Positions 1 through 12,877 of a DNA stretch of 64,000 bases are shown piece after piece. Source of the stretch: Isoperla grammatica (taxonomy: Eukaryota; Arthropoda; Insecta; Plecoptera; Perlodidae); contig OX246746.1 of NCBI GenBank assembly GCA_945910005.1, forward strand, positions 12,688,563 through 12,752,562, written 5' to 3'. Every line of letters begins with the position of its first letter. The stretch's first letter is position 1. The translations under genes were made by a program, and so were the position numbers. The notes beneath the pieces were generated by a model. That model was given only the letters and a program-made list of their open reading frames with translations. It did no database searches and had not been told where the DNA came from.

Positions 1-1376
1 CCGATATTTGTCCCCGTTTGTCAATCTACTATGTTTTCTGGGGTTTTAAATGGAAATCCCTGGAGGCATGAATCAAATTTCGAAATCGTTCCGGTCTTTC
101 ATTGTCGTTCCGAATTGAGCGTGGACTTTGAGCTGTCAGCTAAAACTCGGCGTGACAAAATAATTAGTTCCTGTCACTAACAATTTGTCTTCACGTACTG
201 GCTAAGGTTAACATAATAATTAAGTCGATTATTCAAAAGCTCTCTTAAAATAAATTGTGTATACTTTTAAGTGGGTGTGGTTTGTGTATGTCTCGGGAAA
301 AATTGTGCACAAAGACGATTTAAGACAGAACCTGACTGGGATTGATAAAGAATTGATGATCTGCATAAAATGTGGTTTCCAGCAAAACATACACATAAAG
401 AGTTTCGACGAAAAAAATACACTTTTGAAGCTCTTTGATTAAGGCTGAGCTTTCTGTCCAGACAAGAGCAAGCCTGACGTCTAGTCCACGTTTGGAAAAT
501 ATATTTTACAGTTTCGTTGTGACTTTGGAGGCTTGAAATTTTAATTTTTCAATAAATAATTTGTTATTGAGTTGTGATTTGATGATTCTCTTAATCACGA
601 GTCATAAAATAACAAAAAATATCGTATTGCTATATGTGAATGCTTATAGTCATAAGTCATTTGAGCATGTGACACTATAAACTTGGTAACTAGCCTAGCT
701 TTGCAGGGTGAAAGTTTTTATCAGATTCTACTTTTATTACGTATCCTGAAATAATCAAAGAACGGAATAAGTTACGCTAAATTTACCAAATTTAAAATTA
801 AAATTTACTAAACCATTACCACTACCTCTACCACAACCTTTGCTACTACTACTACCACTTCTACTACTCTACTACTACTCCTACTAAAGCTGTTGTTAAC
901 AATTAAGAAAAATGAACGACTTTTATAGTAATTAGTTTAAGACCTAGTTGGAGTAGTTAACTCGAATGCCTGAGGTAAGCTGCCTCAATGATTTAGCGAA
1001 CCTGGCATCACATCAGTCAGTGCTTGTCATGTTTTCCTTTGTGAGGCCAGCTGGCTCGAACATGAGATTGACAGGGCGTGGGTTAGAATCTAGTGTAAGG
1101 CAAGACATTTCAACATTGTTGTAATTATACCTACCTATAGTAGAGTAGCTATGCGTTCCATTCACTGCCATCATTCGTTATAATAGACAAACAGTTGTTA
1201 TCCCTTGCATTCCCGTCTTATTTTAAACAATAATAATTCTGAAATAATTAAAGTACATTTTATTTTATCGAACTGAAACAAGCTCTAAACATTTTTTAGT
1301 ATATAGTCGTATGTTGCAATCTTAGAGTATCGTTGTTCAAAATGATTTGGAATTTTCTTAAATAAAATAACAATTC

Positions 1377-1414
<38 letters not shown>

Positions 1415-1826
1415 TATATAAATAAACTAACAATAATTTGTTTATTATATTTGATTATGTTTATTTTCTTGAATATGCTACGACACTCTGTGCGTGCTCT
1501 GTGTTAAGGAGTGCACACATTAGTAAATAAGTAGTACTTCTTATTTTTTTTTTTATGAACCCAGTGAATTTTGTACTTGAATTGTTTTCACATCTACTTC
1601 TGCTAACACGTTTGTTTTTAATACTCAATAAAGTATTCCATCCAAATGTATGTTTTTAATTTACTTCAATAGAAACCTGCATTTCCCTCCCCGTAAATGT
1701 ACGCGTGGTTTTCTATGTGTCTATACTGTCTACTGACACTAAAGGGAATTTTGCTAAACGTCCATGGTGATAATATTGACATAAGACAACATTAAGATCC
1801 ATGACATTGTGGATTTGACTAGATGT
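1..1826. other. AT-rich non-coding stretch, no gene recognised
   Basis: No recognisable coding exon. A short open frame at 257-442 (+) has no familiar motif. A degenerate ACC/ACT trinucleotide tract lies at about 819-893 and a (TA)n tract at about 1377-1421. The rest looks like ordinary AT-rich intergenic or intronic DNA. Confidence 0.6.
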
Positions 1827-1985
1827 GGCAACCCAAGACTACCTTACACATGCTTTCGTCACAGGCGAGGCACTCGTAGCCAACCAGCGAACCGCCCGAG
1901 ACAAGCGCGCGCAGATAACGATCGCTGATTGGCTACGAGAACCTCGCCTGTGACGAAAGCATGTGTGAGGTTGTCTTGGGTTGCC
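1827..1985. mobile_element. Palindromic MITE, family A (copy 1)
   Basis: Both ends form a long inverted repeat that starts GGCAACCCAAGAC and ends with its complement. The arms are about 60 bp with few mismatches around a GC-rich centre, and there is no coding capacity. A second copy at 37375-37533 matches over the whole length. The inner part of the right arm contains an inverted CCAAT motif (CGCTGATTGGCT). Direct flanking repeats are not clear here. This is a non-autonomous DNA transposon; the superfamily is not assigned. Confidence 0.8.
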
Positions 1986-3976
1986 TATAACTAGAAGTTA
2001 TGCAACGAAATACTATCATCAAACAGATTCTGGTGATATAAATGAAACAACAAAGATATTTTTATAACGTCAGAAGAAAACCTAGTTTAGAAACAAAATA
2101 CTAGAACAATTAAAGAGATGCAGCCATTGGTTGATACATTTTCTAACTGTTATCAAAAGTGTTGGCAAAACACAATAACTGACAACTAAGCAGAACACAA
2201 TATGTTCTTACAAAATGTATCCCTCAATAATGAATCATCTAACATGTGACCTATCTAAATCCAAGCGAGCGTAACAAGTAAAACAAAATTTATGAACAAA
2301 TATGTTTCTTTGCTTTCACATCTCATAAAAGTAATTGTAGAAAATAATATGCAATCTTTTAGCGTTATGACAAGGAGTGGCAACTTTCCCGCTTTGCCCC
2401 CTCCTAATACATGATTATGAAATATAAAATACCAGTAAGTTGTTGTTGAGCTAGCTGCATGATTTTGGTGTGCACCAAATCGACTGCTCCATTGAACTTA
2501 ATTAGTAATAACATGATCTGGAATAATTCCAAGTTCTATTTATAGAGCAATGCTGTATTTAAATGTTAATGCATAATGGTACTATGCAATGTAGCATTAT
2601 TCTTGATTTTTCAACTATTGCGTGCCATTGTTTTCGTCTTGTCAATATGACAGAGGGAGAATGTTCACGCTAAACAAAATGGTCAAAACATTTCAATTAC
2701 GACAGGTTTTTTAAAGGTCATTATATTATTTCGTTATGGCTCGTTTGTTCATTTTGTGTCTGAATGTTTCTTGAGCAATTTGACAAATGAATGCCTCGAA
2801 CATGTAACTCATTAGGAACAATTAAACTTTAATCTGTTTGCATGATTTAATATTGTATCCTAAGGGTTCGAAGCATAGAAATATAATATGAATCCTACAA
2901 AAACACTCCCCCACTTTCAACAAAAAATACATTTTCCAGCCCGAGACGAAAACACTCGACTAGAAGAATTAGAAAAAATACTTGCACTTTATATTTCGCT
3001 AGTGAAAGATGTTTTGTTTCGTGTAGGATGTTTACTATCTTCACATCTAAGACAGCCATCGTCCTTATACGGTAGGTCGATTTATTTTAAAAACCTACGT
3101 CCTCCAAATATTTTTAGTAGGTCAATCGTGATACGTAATTCTATTTATAAAATAATAAGTGACACTAAATTATTTACCCCGCACCATAAATCAGCCGGTT
3201 TTATTACTTTGCAACTTGAAGTATGTATAACCAACGGTTGGTCGCTACAGCTAAATTGGTACCAAATTTGGATTTAAGTATGAGTTTGCGGTAGTAATTT
3301 GATAGCTATGATGGATTAAAGCAGTGGCTTGTTATAAAAATAATTTAAAGTCACGTTTCGTAGGTGGTGGAAGGTAACATTCACTTAGAAGGAAAACCTT
3401 AAAAGTAAGATTATACTTCTAAACGAGAGACAAGTGGAAAATGAAGGGTCCATTACTTTACGCGTATTTAGGTTACCGCGACTAGTTCGGACTTGTACCA
3501 TTAGTTGTGTAGTTATTAAGCATATCGTTAATCTAAGCCTTACGTAAGCTTTTTCGAAAAAACAAAGGCGTAATCTTTGGTCCTTTGAATGAATTAACTT
3601 TTAGTGTTTATTAGCTTGAACGTTGATGTCAACACGTTGGAAATTACAATCTTGATAAATTAATTAATTTATACCCAAGAGTTTAGGGGATTCATTAATA
3701 CTTTCATGCGGTAAGTCCAGGGGTTAATTCCCGGTATGGGCTGGGTTTTGATTAATTCCTGGAGTTAATTCAAAACTAGTGACGTCACCGGATGCAATAG
3801 GTAAACCGAGCCGTCACAGCAAAGAGGCACAAGAAACAAACAGTATAATGTCGCCAACTGAAAATCAAATCTTGTAACTGTGTGGGTAAAAGATAAAAAG
3901 ACAAGATAAAATATAAAATGTACTCATTTATTTGTATTCATCTGCTTGTTCCGAATTTCAATACACGTAACATGGC
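1986..3976. other. Non-coding stretch with an unrecognised 129-codon ORF
   Basis: An open frame at 2888-3277 (+, 129 codons) is the longest here. It shows no domain, signal peptide or membrane segment that I recognise, and it is AT-rich with unbiased codon use, so it is probably a chance ORF. No RNA gene or strong repeat was seen. Confidence 0.5.
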
Positions 3977-4650
3977 ACAAGGCTGATATCACTCACATTA
4001 TATGACCCTCTTCAATAAACACAACGATAACTACAAAGCTGATATCACTCACACGATACGACCCTCTTCAATAAACACAACGATAACTACAAAGCTGATA
4101 TCACCCACACGATACGACCCTCTTCAATAAACAAAACGATAACTACAAAGCTGATATCACCCACACGATACGACCCTCTTCAATAAACACAACGATAACT
4201 ACAAAGCTGATATCACTCACACGATATGACCCTCTTCAATAAACACAACGATAACTACAAAGCTGATATCACTCACACGATACGACCCTCTTCAATAAAC
4301 ACAACGATAACTACAAAGCTGATATCACTCACACGATACGACCCTCTTCAATAAACACAACGATAACTACAAAGCTGATATCACTCACACGATACGACCC
4401 TCTTCAATAAACACAACGAGAACTACAAAGCTGATATCACTCACACGATACGACCCTCTTCAATAAACACAACGATAACTACAAAGCTGATATCACTCAC
4501 ACGATACGACCCTCTTCAATAAACACAACGAGAACTACAAAGCTGATATCACTCACACGATACGACCCTCTTCAATAGACACAACGATAACTACAAAGCT
4601 GATATCACTCACACGATACGACCCTCTTCAATAGACACAACGATAACTAC
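3977..4650. repeat. 56-bp tandem satellite, about 12 copies
   Basis: A 56-bp unit containing GCTGATATCACTCACACGAT and TTCAATAAACACAACGATAA repeats head to tail with very few substitutions (for example TTCAATAGACAC in the last copies). Successive GCTGATATCAC starts are spaced 56 bp, for example 3982 and 4038. Every unit carries an AATAAA-type hexamer or a one-base variant on the + strand. No ORF crosses the array. Confidence 0.92.
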
Positions 4651-7600
4651 AACGATGGTGCAACTGTCTGAATATGATATCCGAGCTACTTTGCAAGTGA
4701 GTGCAGAGTGGTGGATGCTGTCAGACTCCGACGCAATCTCACCTGCATAATTAGTTATCCCTGCATTGGTATCGCATCTATCTCAACAGCTTCTGTCCAG
4801 TTATACCCGCAGATATATAGTTTCATAAGCTAACTATTCTCTAGCTGACGAAATTGGTGAGTCCAGTTCTCTATAGTCCAAGAAACATCCCGAAAAACGA
4901 GACTCAAAGGGCTACACTTAGCCGTCACCTCCTTTTGGAAGTTGTTAACGACAATCAGTCTCAGTCTAGGCAAGCTCAGGCGACAGTCGATTGGTATTTC
5001 ATTAAATATTCACTTTTCAACAATGGTTCTTCAGAAAAGTAAGAAACTGTTTACTCTTTATTACAGGAGCTTGTGTCATAATTACATATTTCATTTTATT
5101 GAAATGTATTGTTATTGTTAGCGTGCTGGCCACTTAAGATGGCACTCCTAGAATGACTTGCAAGGCCTTTGACTTGTGTGTTTCGAGTGTCTGTTGTCAT
5201 TTGCGTCAAAAACACTAACCCAGCGTCACGAATTGATGTTATCTTCGCTGATAAATGAATCTAGCCAAACCGAGTGAGAGTGGTGCCCTGCATAGCCAAA
5301 CTATACTTGCGTCAAATATATCTCGCCCTATTAAACGGCCATATTTAAATGTATAGCAACTTTACTTGAGATATTTAAGCCACTGCACGCATTGTTTTAT
5401 ATTGATCAATTTACTCACAAAATCAACAATAGACTTAACACAACAAGTATGTCGATCCAAATAGATGTTCACTCAGAGTGTTATTCCTGTTCCGTGGCTA
5501 GATTGGAAAATTTCGAGTGTATGATAGGATAGCCCAGCTGCAGACGCAGGAAAACACAGGCCAAACAACCTAAACATGTCTACAACACAATCACATGTTT
5601 AACGAGGAGTAAGTTAATTATGTGTGAACACCGAAACTCAGTTGAAACGATGCACGCGATGTAAATGCTGTGTTGCCATTTCCTTATATATCGCAATAAT
5701 TCATCCGTTATCTCTATGATGTATTGTTGACTATAATATCTGAATACATTCTTTGTGATGTGTTTAAACAGTCATGCAAAATTGATCAGTGTGTGCTTTA
5801 AGCATACCTCAAGGCTTTCGGTATTAGCCAGGAATGTGTTAACAAACGCTAATGGAATTTAAACCTAACACTGAAGACATAAATTCCACAAGTCTTATCA
5901 ACGATAAGACAATAACACCCAACATCTTTATTCTGAGTCTAATACAGGAATGGGGAACACTTCCTTTATTTTTCAGCTAGATCCATCAATCATGAAGCAA
6001 AAAGACTTGATTCAAGGAAATTGAGCTGGAGACTTAGGTTCTATTGAGGAGTGAATTGAAAAATGAAAGTTCAAGGGGGGGGGGGGGGGGCAAGGTATCT
6101 CTCTGCTCTCCTCCCCTATTCTGGCACCGCTGACTTGAAGGGTATGCACAGGATGAAGAAGTTTACTATAACTTTTATTTACTTTAATACTTTTTGTTTA
6201 CTATATATTTACTTTTTGTTTACTATATATTTTATATGTCTCAGGCTCACCATTTGTGAGCTTGGCTCTGTACTTTGCAGTCACCCATCTAGATACCGCA
6301 TTACACAACGCAAGAATGGAGATTGGGCCAACAATCTCCAGAAAGGATATTCACACTCTCACACTACATTTGTAAAATATTGAAGCTCGTGTATAGTTCA
6401 TCAAGTCGTATGAATTATGTAAAAGTGAAGTGACGTGTGACAACAGCTGCCAACCTAAATCTAGTGGTATTGCATCTCGTTCTCCTGCCTCTGTAATATT
6501 CTTAGACAATTGTTTTAGAACATCAGAAGTTGATCAACTTCCAACGTCATTGATGGGTGATGTGTATATTGGTATCTTGCTATACTTGACTATTCAATTT
6601 TTATCTGCGATTAGGAGGGTGGACTTGTTTTACAAAATAAGTTCCAATTCCAAATTATGTATACGGTTTTGTGCACACTTTGCTTTGCGTGGCCGATATT
6701 TAATCTAATGCAAGAAACTGCTGCTTCTCATCTGCTATTTCATGCGACCTTCGAAACGTGTTATTTGCAGATATCATTAAACCTTAGACAAATTTAAAAA
6801 CATGTGTCTGTTCGGTTCAGGTAGGACATTTTGTCGGATCGCGATCATTATTAGTTTTATCATTTCAATTTGTATTTCCAAGTAAGTGTGCGATCTATGA
6901 GCAAGAACCAAAACTGGCGAAACTATTCACTCGTTTGGAACAGGTTATAATGTTCTCAAAGCTAATTTGTGTGAACACTTGGTGCGCTTCTCTCTTAGAA
7001 TGCCACTTGTAATATTTATGAACACTGTGAAAAAACAAAATAGTTGTTTGCCAATAATTGCCACATTATTGTCTATTTTCAGAACACAAGCACACAAATA
7101 AGCACACAAAACATAAACTCTAACGAGTATTCTTGTTGAGCTGAAAGTAAAACAACAAAATAAAAACAACACATTAAACCATACAAATGTATATACGTAT
7201 TCCAAAACCATTCATATTCCCATGAAAACAAAAGAGATGAGATGTTAGAGCTGCACTTTTGAATGATTGGCCACCTTATTCGCTCACAAAAAGTGGGCCA
7301 GAGAATTGTTCCTAAGAAAAAAGGGATGTCTAGTAATTGATGTATTGAAGGCCATTCGGTGCTAAAGCAAATTATGTAAAAAGAAGTAGTAGACTGTCTT
7401 ATGATTACTGTTCTAAAAAATGCAATTATTCAATTATTCGGTACTGGGCTATTCTGCGGTGTTAGTATTAGTACCAAGGTCTAGACAAGGATGGTTGTTT
7501 GCTGTGGCCTTGGGTTTATACCATAGAATTGATAATTTCAATTAATGTGTGACTTTCAGGTAAAACGATGAGTTGCCATTATTTTTTATAGGAACGATTC

Positions 7601-10162
7601 TATGCTCAAGAAATGTTTGCGGATAATGGCAATTATTATACAAAAGAAATGAGCGAACCTGCAACATTAGAGGGAGAGACGTAGAAGCGCCGAGGGGGGG
7701 GGGGGGGGTGTTCTTTATCCCTTTATCCCACCTTATTAATATTTTTTCATTTTGTATAGTTATTTACAAAGCTAATAAAACAAAAACGCTGGTTCTCGTT
7801 TGCATGTTTATCGTTAGTTTCAACGGTTATGAGCATGAGTGAAAACAAGAACCATCGAGGGGTGATAGATGAAGATGAAGGACAACCTTATGAGGGATTC
7901 AAACGCTCTTCCATATACGTTTAGGACCTACCTACCCCTACTGCACGCGCGAGCCCTTACTCAATAAGGATGCGTTATTTGTTTTCAAAGTGTGTCCTAT
8001 GCATTTCCTGTAAGTGAATACAACATAACTCAATATGATTAACATGCCCAAACACGAAATCTATAAGTAATGCTAAAAATAGAATATATGCTAAATGTCC
8101 ACTCAGTGTAAGTTATATTGTTATCGGTTCGACAATTGGATCGGAATTACTGTTATTACTGCCGGTTCTCGACAATCATAAACATTCAAATACGCTAGAT
8201 ATTATTAAAGATAATAGACCCCTGTCTTAGAAAACTTTTAGCAGTGAATTTTGTTTGCAGACTGACTGACTGATATAAGTGATCACTTCACTTTGTGCAA
8301 GCGGCCTTAAAAGGTTTGATCAAAAGAACCCTTCATGATACTTGTTTTATCTCGCGTCCTATCATTTAAAACAATTTAACATACCAATAAAATGATGTGC
8401 CTTGAAAGGTGACGTCAACATCTGGTAATACCATTACAACTCGAGTATGTGTCCTTGCACTTGATAATCACATTAGAGGTCAATTTATACATGACGTAAC
8501 ACGTCGTACGCACGCTTGCTAGTGCCGCGGTTCACTACTACTTATTAAAAAAAAACTAATAAAAAGGTTTAACATGATATTTTTACTGATGTGTTAATAT
8601 AATTAAATGAATTCCTGTGCACTTCTACAATGAAACACTGTTATGGCTAGAATTCCTACGCCCACATTTTAAACAAACATGCGATTTAATAAAACTGCTG
8701 AAATTAAACAGGATCCTGCTACGGATGATACCTATATGTTTTTGACTAGGTTCTAATGTGGGCAAGACTCTAAAACTGTCATTTAGACGAATGTTTATTT
8801 TCAAGGCGGTAATAAATTTTTTGTGTTGGCGAGAAGCGAAAACGCTTCATTGAAACAGTGAAAACTTCAGCAAGCAATGCCTTAATGAAGACAAATGTTA
8901 GCGTTAACAACAGTATTGAATATTCTTATGTATAAAACCAGAATGAACAGCAATTTACCGTATTTTAGTGAGTGATCACATAGTTTTGAGACATATGGCG
9001 TATTACAATTTACAAGTCCCTATATTAACGCTATTTTAATGATTTCTTTTGAAGGCTTCAAGATAATATTAAAAAAGTGTTTGATACTCGCGTTTTGTTA
9101 CGATATTCATTTCTACAATGAATTAAATAATTTATAGAAATTAAAATCGTAGCAATGAAAATATTTGGAGGTTTTAAATTCATTGTTTATCTGATATAAT
9201 CCCTATAGTCACAGATATGAATCACTTCTTTTATATATTGAAGCGTTCTCAAGATAAACCGCTAAGCAAAACAGAGCCAAAGACGAAATACAAAGAAAAA
9301 AGGTGGGGAAATCCCTCTATCCCACCCCCCCTAAATTCGTACCATGCTGATAGACTGATACTACTGATAATACTCATACTAATAAGTTCTCTCTTGCATG
9401 TATGACTTTGGTGAGTGTTTTTTATTTATAACCATGGTAATTGACTGTTCGTGTGCTTCGTTGTTTGCAATAAAATAAAATACACAATGGTATGATTCTT
9501 ATTGTATTGGGATTCCACGACAAAAGTATACAATATACACAGTCTATTTAATAAAAAAAGAAACTTGTTTTGCCCGCCAGACCATCTTGGGCATTGCAGT
9601 TATCTCTGCAATGTTGGTTCTATCCTAACATGTGTAGCCCAGCTACCATTGCATTGTTTCTGTCAGAAGCTATGCTCGTCAAAGTTAACTATACAGATAT
9701 ACTATATCAATGCATGCACTGTCACGTCACAATTCATACGAATCCTCTCAGTTACGTGTGGTGGTTAATGTGGTTAAGTGGTTGCTTGGAAGCTGTTTGT
9801 ATACAACTGAAACAGATAGAATTTCCAGAATCTTCGAAGGTTACAAAACAGTAAATATTGTATGTTGTCATCGTTATTAATATAGTGTTGTGATGAAGCT
9901 GTATTTTGGTTGCATTACGCCAACGGATTAATTAACACACAACCTCGCCGAGAATCGAAATGTATTTATAAAATACATACTTAAATTCGTGGTTTACACG
10001 TGTAAATGTATTTTAAAATATTAACTTAATTCAAATATCAATTAGTTTTTAGCTTATTTTGCGTTCGTCATCTGTGCAGCAACCACTACGGAGCCCCTCC
10101 TAATTTTTCTTTTCTTCCATCAGTCTATTCCCACATCCATTGAAACGTTCCCTCGTATAGTG
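4651..10162. other. Gene-free AT-rich stretch
   Basis: No conserved exon recognised in six frames. The open frames at 4854-5042, 6063-6383, 6430-6708, 6945-7211 (-) and 9502-9854 lack known motifs. Two long G homopolymers occur at 6075-6090 and 7694-7708. The rest appears to be unique AT-rich DNA. Confidence 0.5.
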
Positions 10163-10280
10163 CCTTGTGAATGCTGACGTCATTGATGAGTGAGTCGGAG
10201 CCAATCAGCAGGCGGCTTTTTCAAATACTGGCATTTGATTGGCTAATGCCTCACTTATCTATGACGTCAGCTGCCACAAG
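10163..10280. mobile_element. Palindromic MITE, family B, with CRE-like cores
   Basis: An imperfect inverted repeat of about 118 bp. The left arm begins CCTTGTGAATGCTGACGTCA and the right arm ends TGACGTCAGCTGCCACAAGG. Each arm holds the palindrome TGACGTCA (the CREB/ATF consensus), and the inner parts carry GCCAATCAGC and its inverse TGATTGGC. There is no ORF. The size and structure suggest a non-autonomous DNA transposon. Target duplication was not resolved. Confidence 0.65.
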
Positions 10281-11689
10281 GTTGCTGTGGAACTGCTTGA
10301 GATGAGTTAGGCCCCGGATTCATACACCCCCTTCCCCTAAAAATCTCAAACTTTGGGTGACACCGAGTTTTCTGCACAATGCAGCAATCCTATAGCAGGG
10401 ATAACAAAAATAAGCATGCGCACAAGACAACAGCGCAATGCAATCTTCGAACATCGAATCATCATTTCGTTTCCCGCCTTTAAACTATGTTCCCTATACG
10501 TCAGGAGTGACGTAAGTGAAGACGAATACGTCTGTATTCCATCACATAACCACCCACTAGCGCGTCACGCCTCGAACCCACCAGATCGCTATCATCTAAG
10601 CTGGCGTTACTGTAATTCATACTGACAATATTGCTGTTTGTTGTGTGTATACTTCGTTTTTATTATCAATTAGTTGAATGTCAGAAGTGATTCATTTCCT
10701 TAAATAAGAATTACAGAATATATAAGTAGCATCATCTGCAAGCTTCAATAATGAAGTCGTCAATTTTTAATTACTTGACTTAAGAACCATTAGCTTAAAA
10801 CTGGTATTCAGAATAAATTCCGGAGAAGTTGATGAAATCTAATACATGGAGTGTCGACATATGTGGACGTGAGACATGGACGATGTTCAGGGAACACATA
10901 TGTGACTAGGGTTCACTCATATGTTGAAGATGTAGGGAAAACCGGAAATGCGATACAAAATCATGAAATTTACAGAATGTATTCTAGCGAAGAAATTATA
11001 AAAAAAATTACAGAACATACAGGATATAATTATTGTATACATTTCATCTCTTTTGAGACTTAATTTGCATTAGTTCACGAGAACACAAGGGCACTTTCCA
11101 TACTGTTGACATTTTTATAAGGATTTATAGATTTTGCGTTGTTGAATGCGTCGTTAAGGAGCAAATAAAAGAATGGGTCAATTCTCTGGGGTCGAATACC
11201 TAAGCTTGTAGTAACAGTGACAGCTCTAAAGTCCGTGTTGACTCAATAGCAGCAATGACAGAATCACAGTTCAGAGAATATTAAATTTAGGTTGAAATAA
11301 CATTACCACTTCCGCATCAACAACATTCAGATGTGTTTTAAGAGGAAAAGTGTAAAAATAAATTTACTGGAATGCGTTAAAGAAACATGTCAGCTTGGTG
11401 AGATATCAGTATTCAGTATCACTAAATAGTTCGCTATAAAACTAACCACACAACAAAACTCTATGATACTTTAAACGAGATGATATCTGAACAGTTAAAT
11501 TAATAGTTACAGTTACTACAGATCAAAATATATTTTAAGATATATTATGCCGTAAATATAATCAATATTATGTGTTGTTATTTGTACCAGACCTGTTCTC
11601 GTGGTGGCTCATGGGGTTGGGGGAGAATATAGGAAATATGACTATGAGGCTATGACCGTCGAAATACAGCTTTTACTGGATAAAACCGA
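10281..11689. other. Non-coding stretch, nothing recognised
   Basis: Short open frames at 10353-10625 and 10851-11063 (+) show no known motifs. No RNA gene or tandem array seen before the satellite that follows. Confidence 0.5.
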
Positions 11690-12877
11690 AATTCTTTTAA
11701 CCAAAAACAAAACGATCTCAATTACATCTACCCTTATCATGTATTAACGTACCTGCGTGACATACCAAAGATTTTGAGATAATTACGGAAGTTTCACGGG
11801 CTGTCATTCGGAAATTACGTAATTTCACACATAGTATCGATTTGTAAGTGAACCTGAGTATATTCAGTTAATTTGATTCCTTCTAATTAATCTAAATTAC
11901 ATCTTCTGTAAGCATATATAAACACACCTGCGTGACATACCACACATTTGGAGATAATTACGTAAGTTTTAGGGGCTGTCATTTGGAAATTACGTAATTT
12001 TAAACAAAGTTTCAATTTGTAAGAGAATTTGAGTATATTCATTTAATTTGATTACTTATAGTTAATTACAATTACATCTACTTTAATTATATATTAACAT
12101 ACCTGTGTGACAGATCACAGATTTTGAGATAATTATGGAAGTTTGACAGGCTGACATTTGAAATTTACGTAATTTCACACCACATGGGGTGTCGATTTGT
12201 AAAAGAACCCTAGTATATTCTGTTACTTTCCTTCCTTCTTATTAATCTCAATTACTTCTTCTTTAATCTTTTATAAACATACTTGAGTGGTTTACGACAG
12301 ATTTTGAGATAATTACGAAAGTTAGACAGGCTGTCTTTCAAAAATTACGATTGACACACATAGTAGCGATTTGTAAGAGAATCTGAGTATATTCTTTTAA
12401 ATTTGATTCCTTCTAATTAATATCAATTACATCTTCTTTAAGCATATATAAAAAACATACCTGCGTGACATACCACAGATTTTGAGATAATTTTGGAAGT
12501 TTAACGGGCTGTCATTCGAAATTTACGTAATTTCACACATGGTATCGATTTGTAAGACAATCCTAGTATATTCTTTTAATTTCCTTCTTTCTAATTAATC
12601 TCAATTACTTCTTCTGTAATCTTTTATACACATACTGGCGTAAATTACGACAGATTTTGAGATAACTACGAAAGTTTGACGTTCTGTCTTTTGAAAATTA
12701 CGTATTGTCACACATAGTAGCAATTTGTAAGAGAACCTGAGTATATTCAATCAATTTGATTCATTCTTATTAATCTCAATTACATCTAATTTAAGCATAT
12801 GTAAACAAACCTGCGTGACATACTACATATTTTGAGATAATTACGTATACGTTTCAGGGGTGTCATTCGGAAATTCG
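11690..12877. repeat. 175-180-bp satellite, about 6.5 diverged copies
   Basis: Units start near ACCTGCGTGACATACCA at 11751, 11926, 12101, 12281, 12459, 12634 and 12809, a spacing of 175-180 bp. Each holds TTTTGAGATAATTACG, then a palindromic core AAATTACGTAATTT, then GATTTGTAAGAGAA and GAGTATATTC. Copies differ by roughly 10-20 percent by eye. No protein-coding potential. The spacing is close to a nucleosome repeat. Confidence 0.9.

Noticed and set aside
2888..3277. 129-codon plus-strand ORF
   Set aside because: No recognisable domain, no splice context and AT-driven composition; not supported as a gene.
3977..4650. A CRISPR array
   Set aside because: The 56-bp units are identical throughout with no unique spacers, and the DNA is clearly eukaryotic; this is a satellite.
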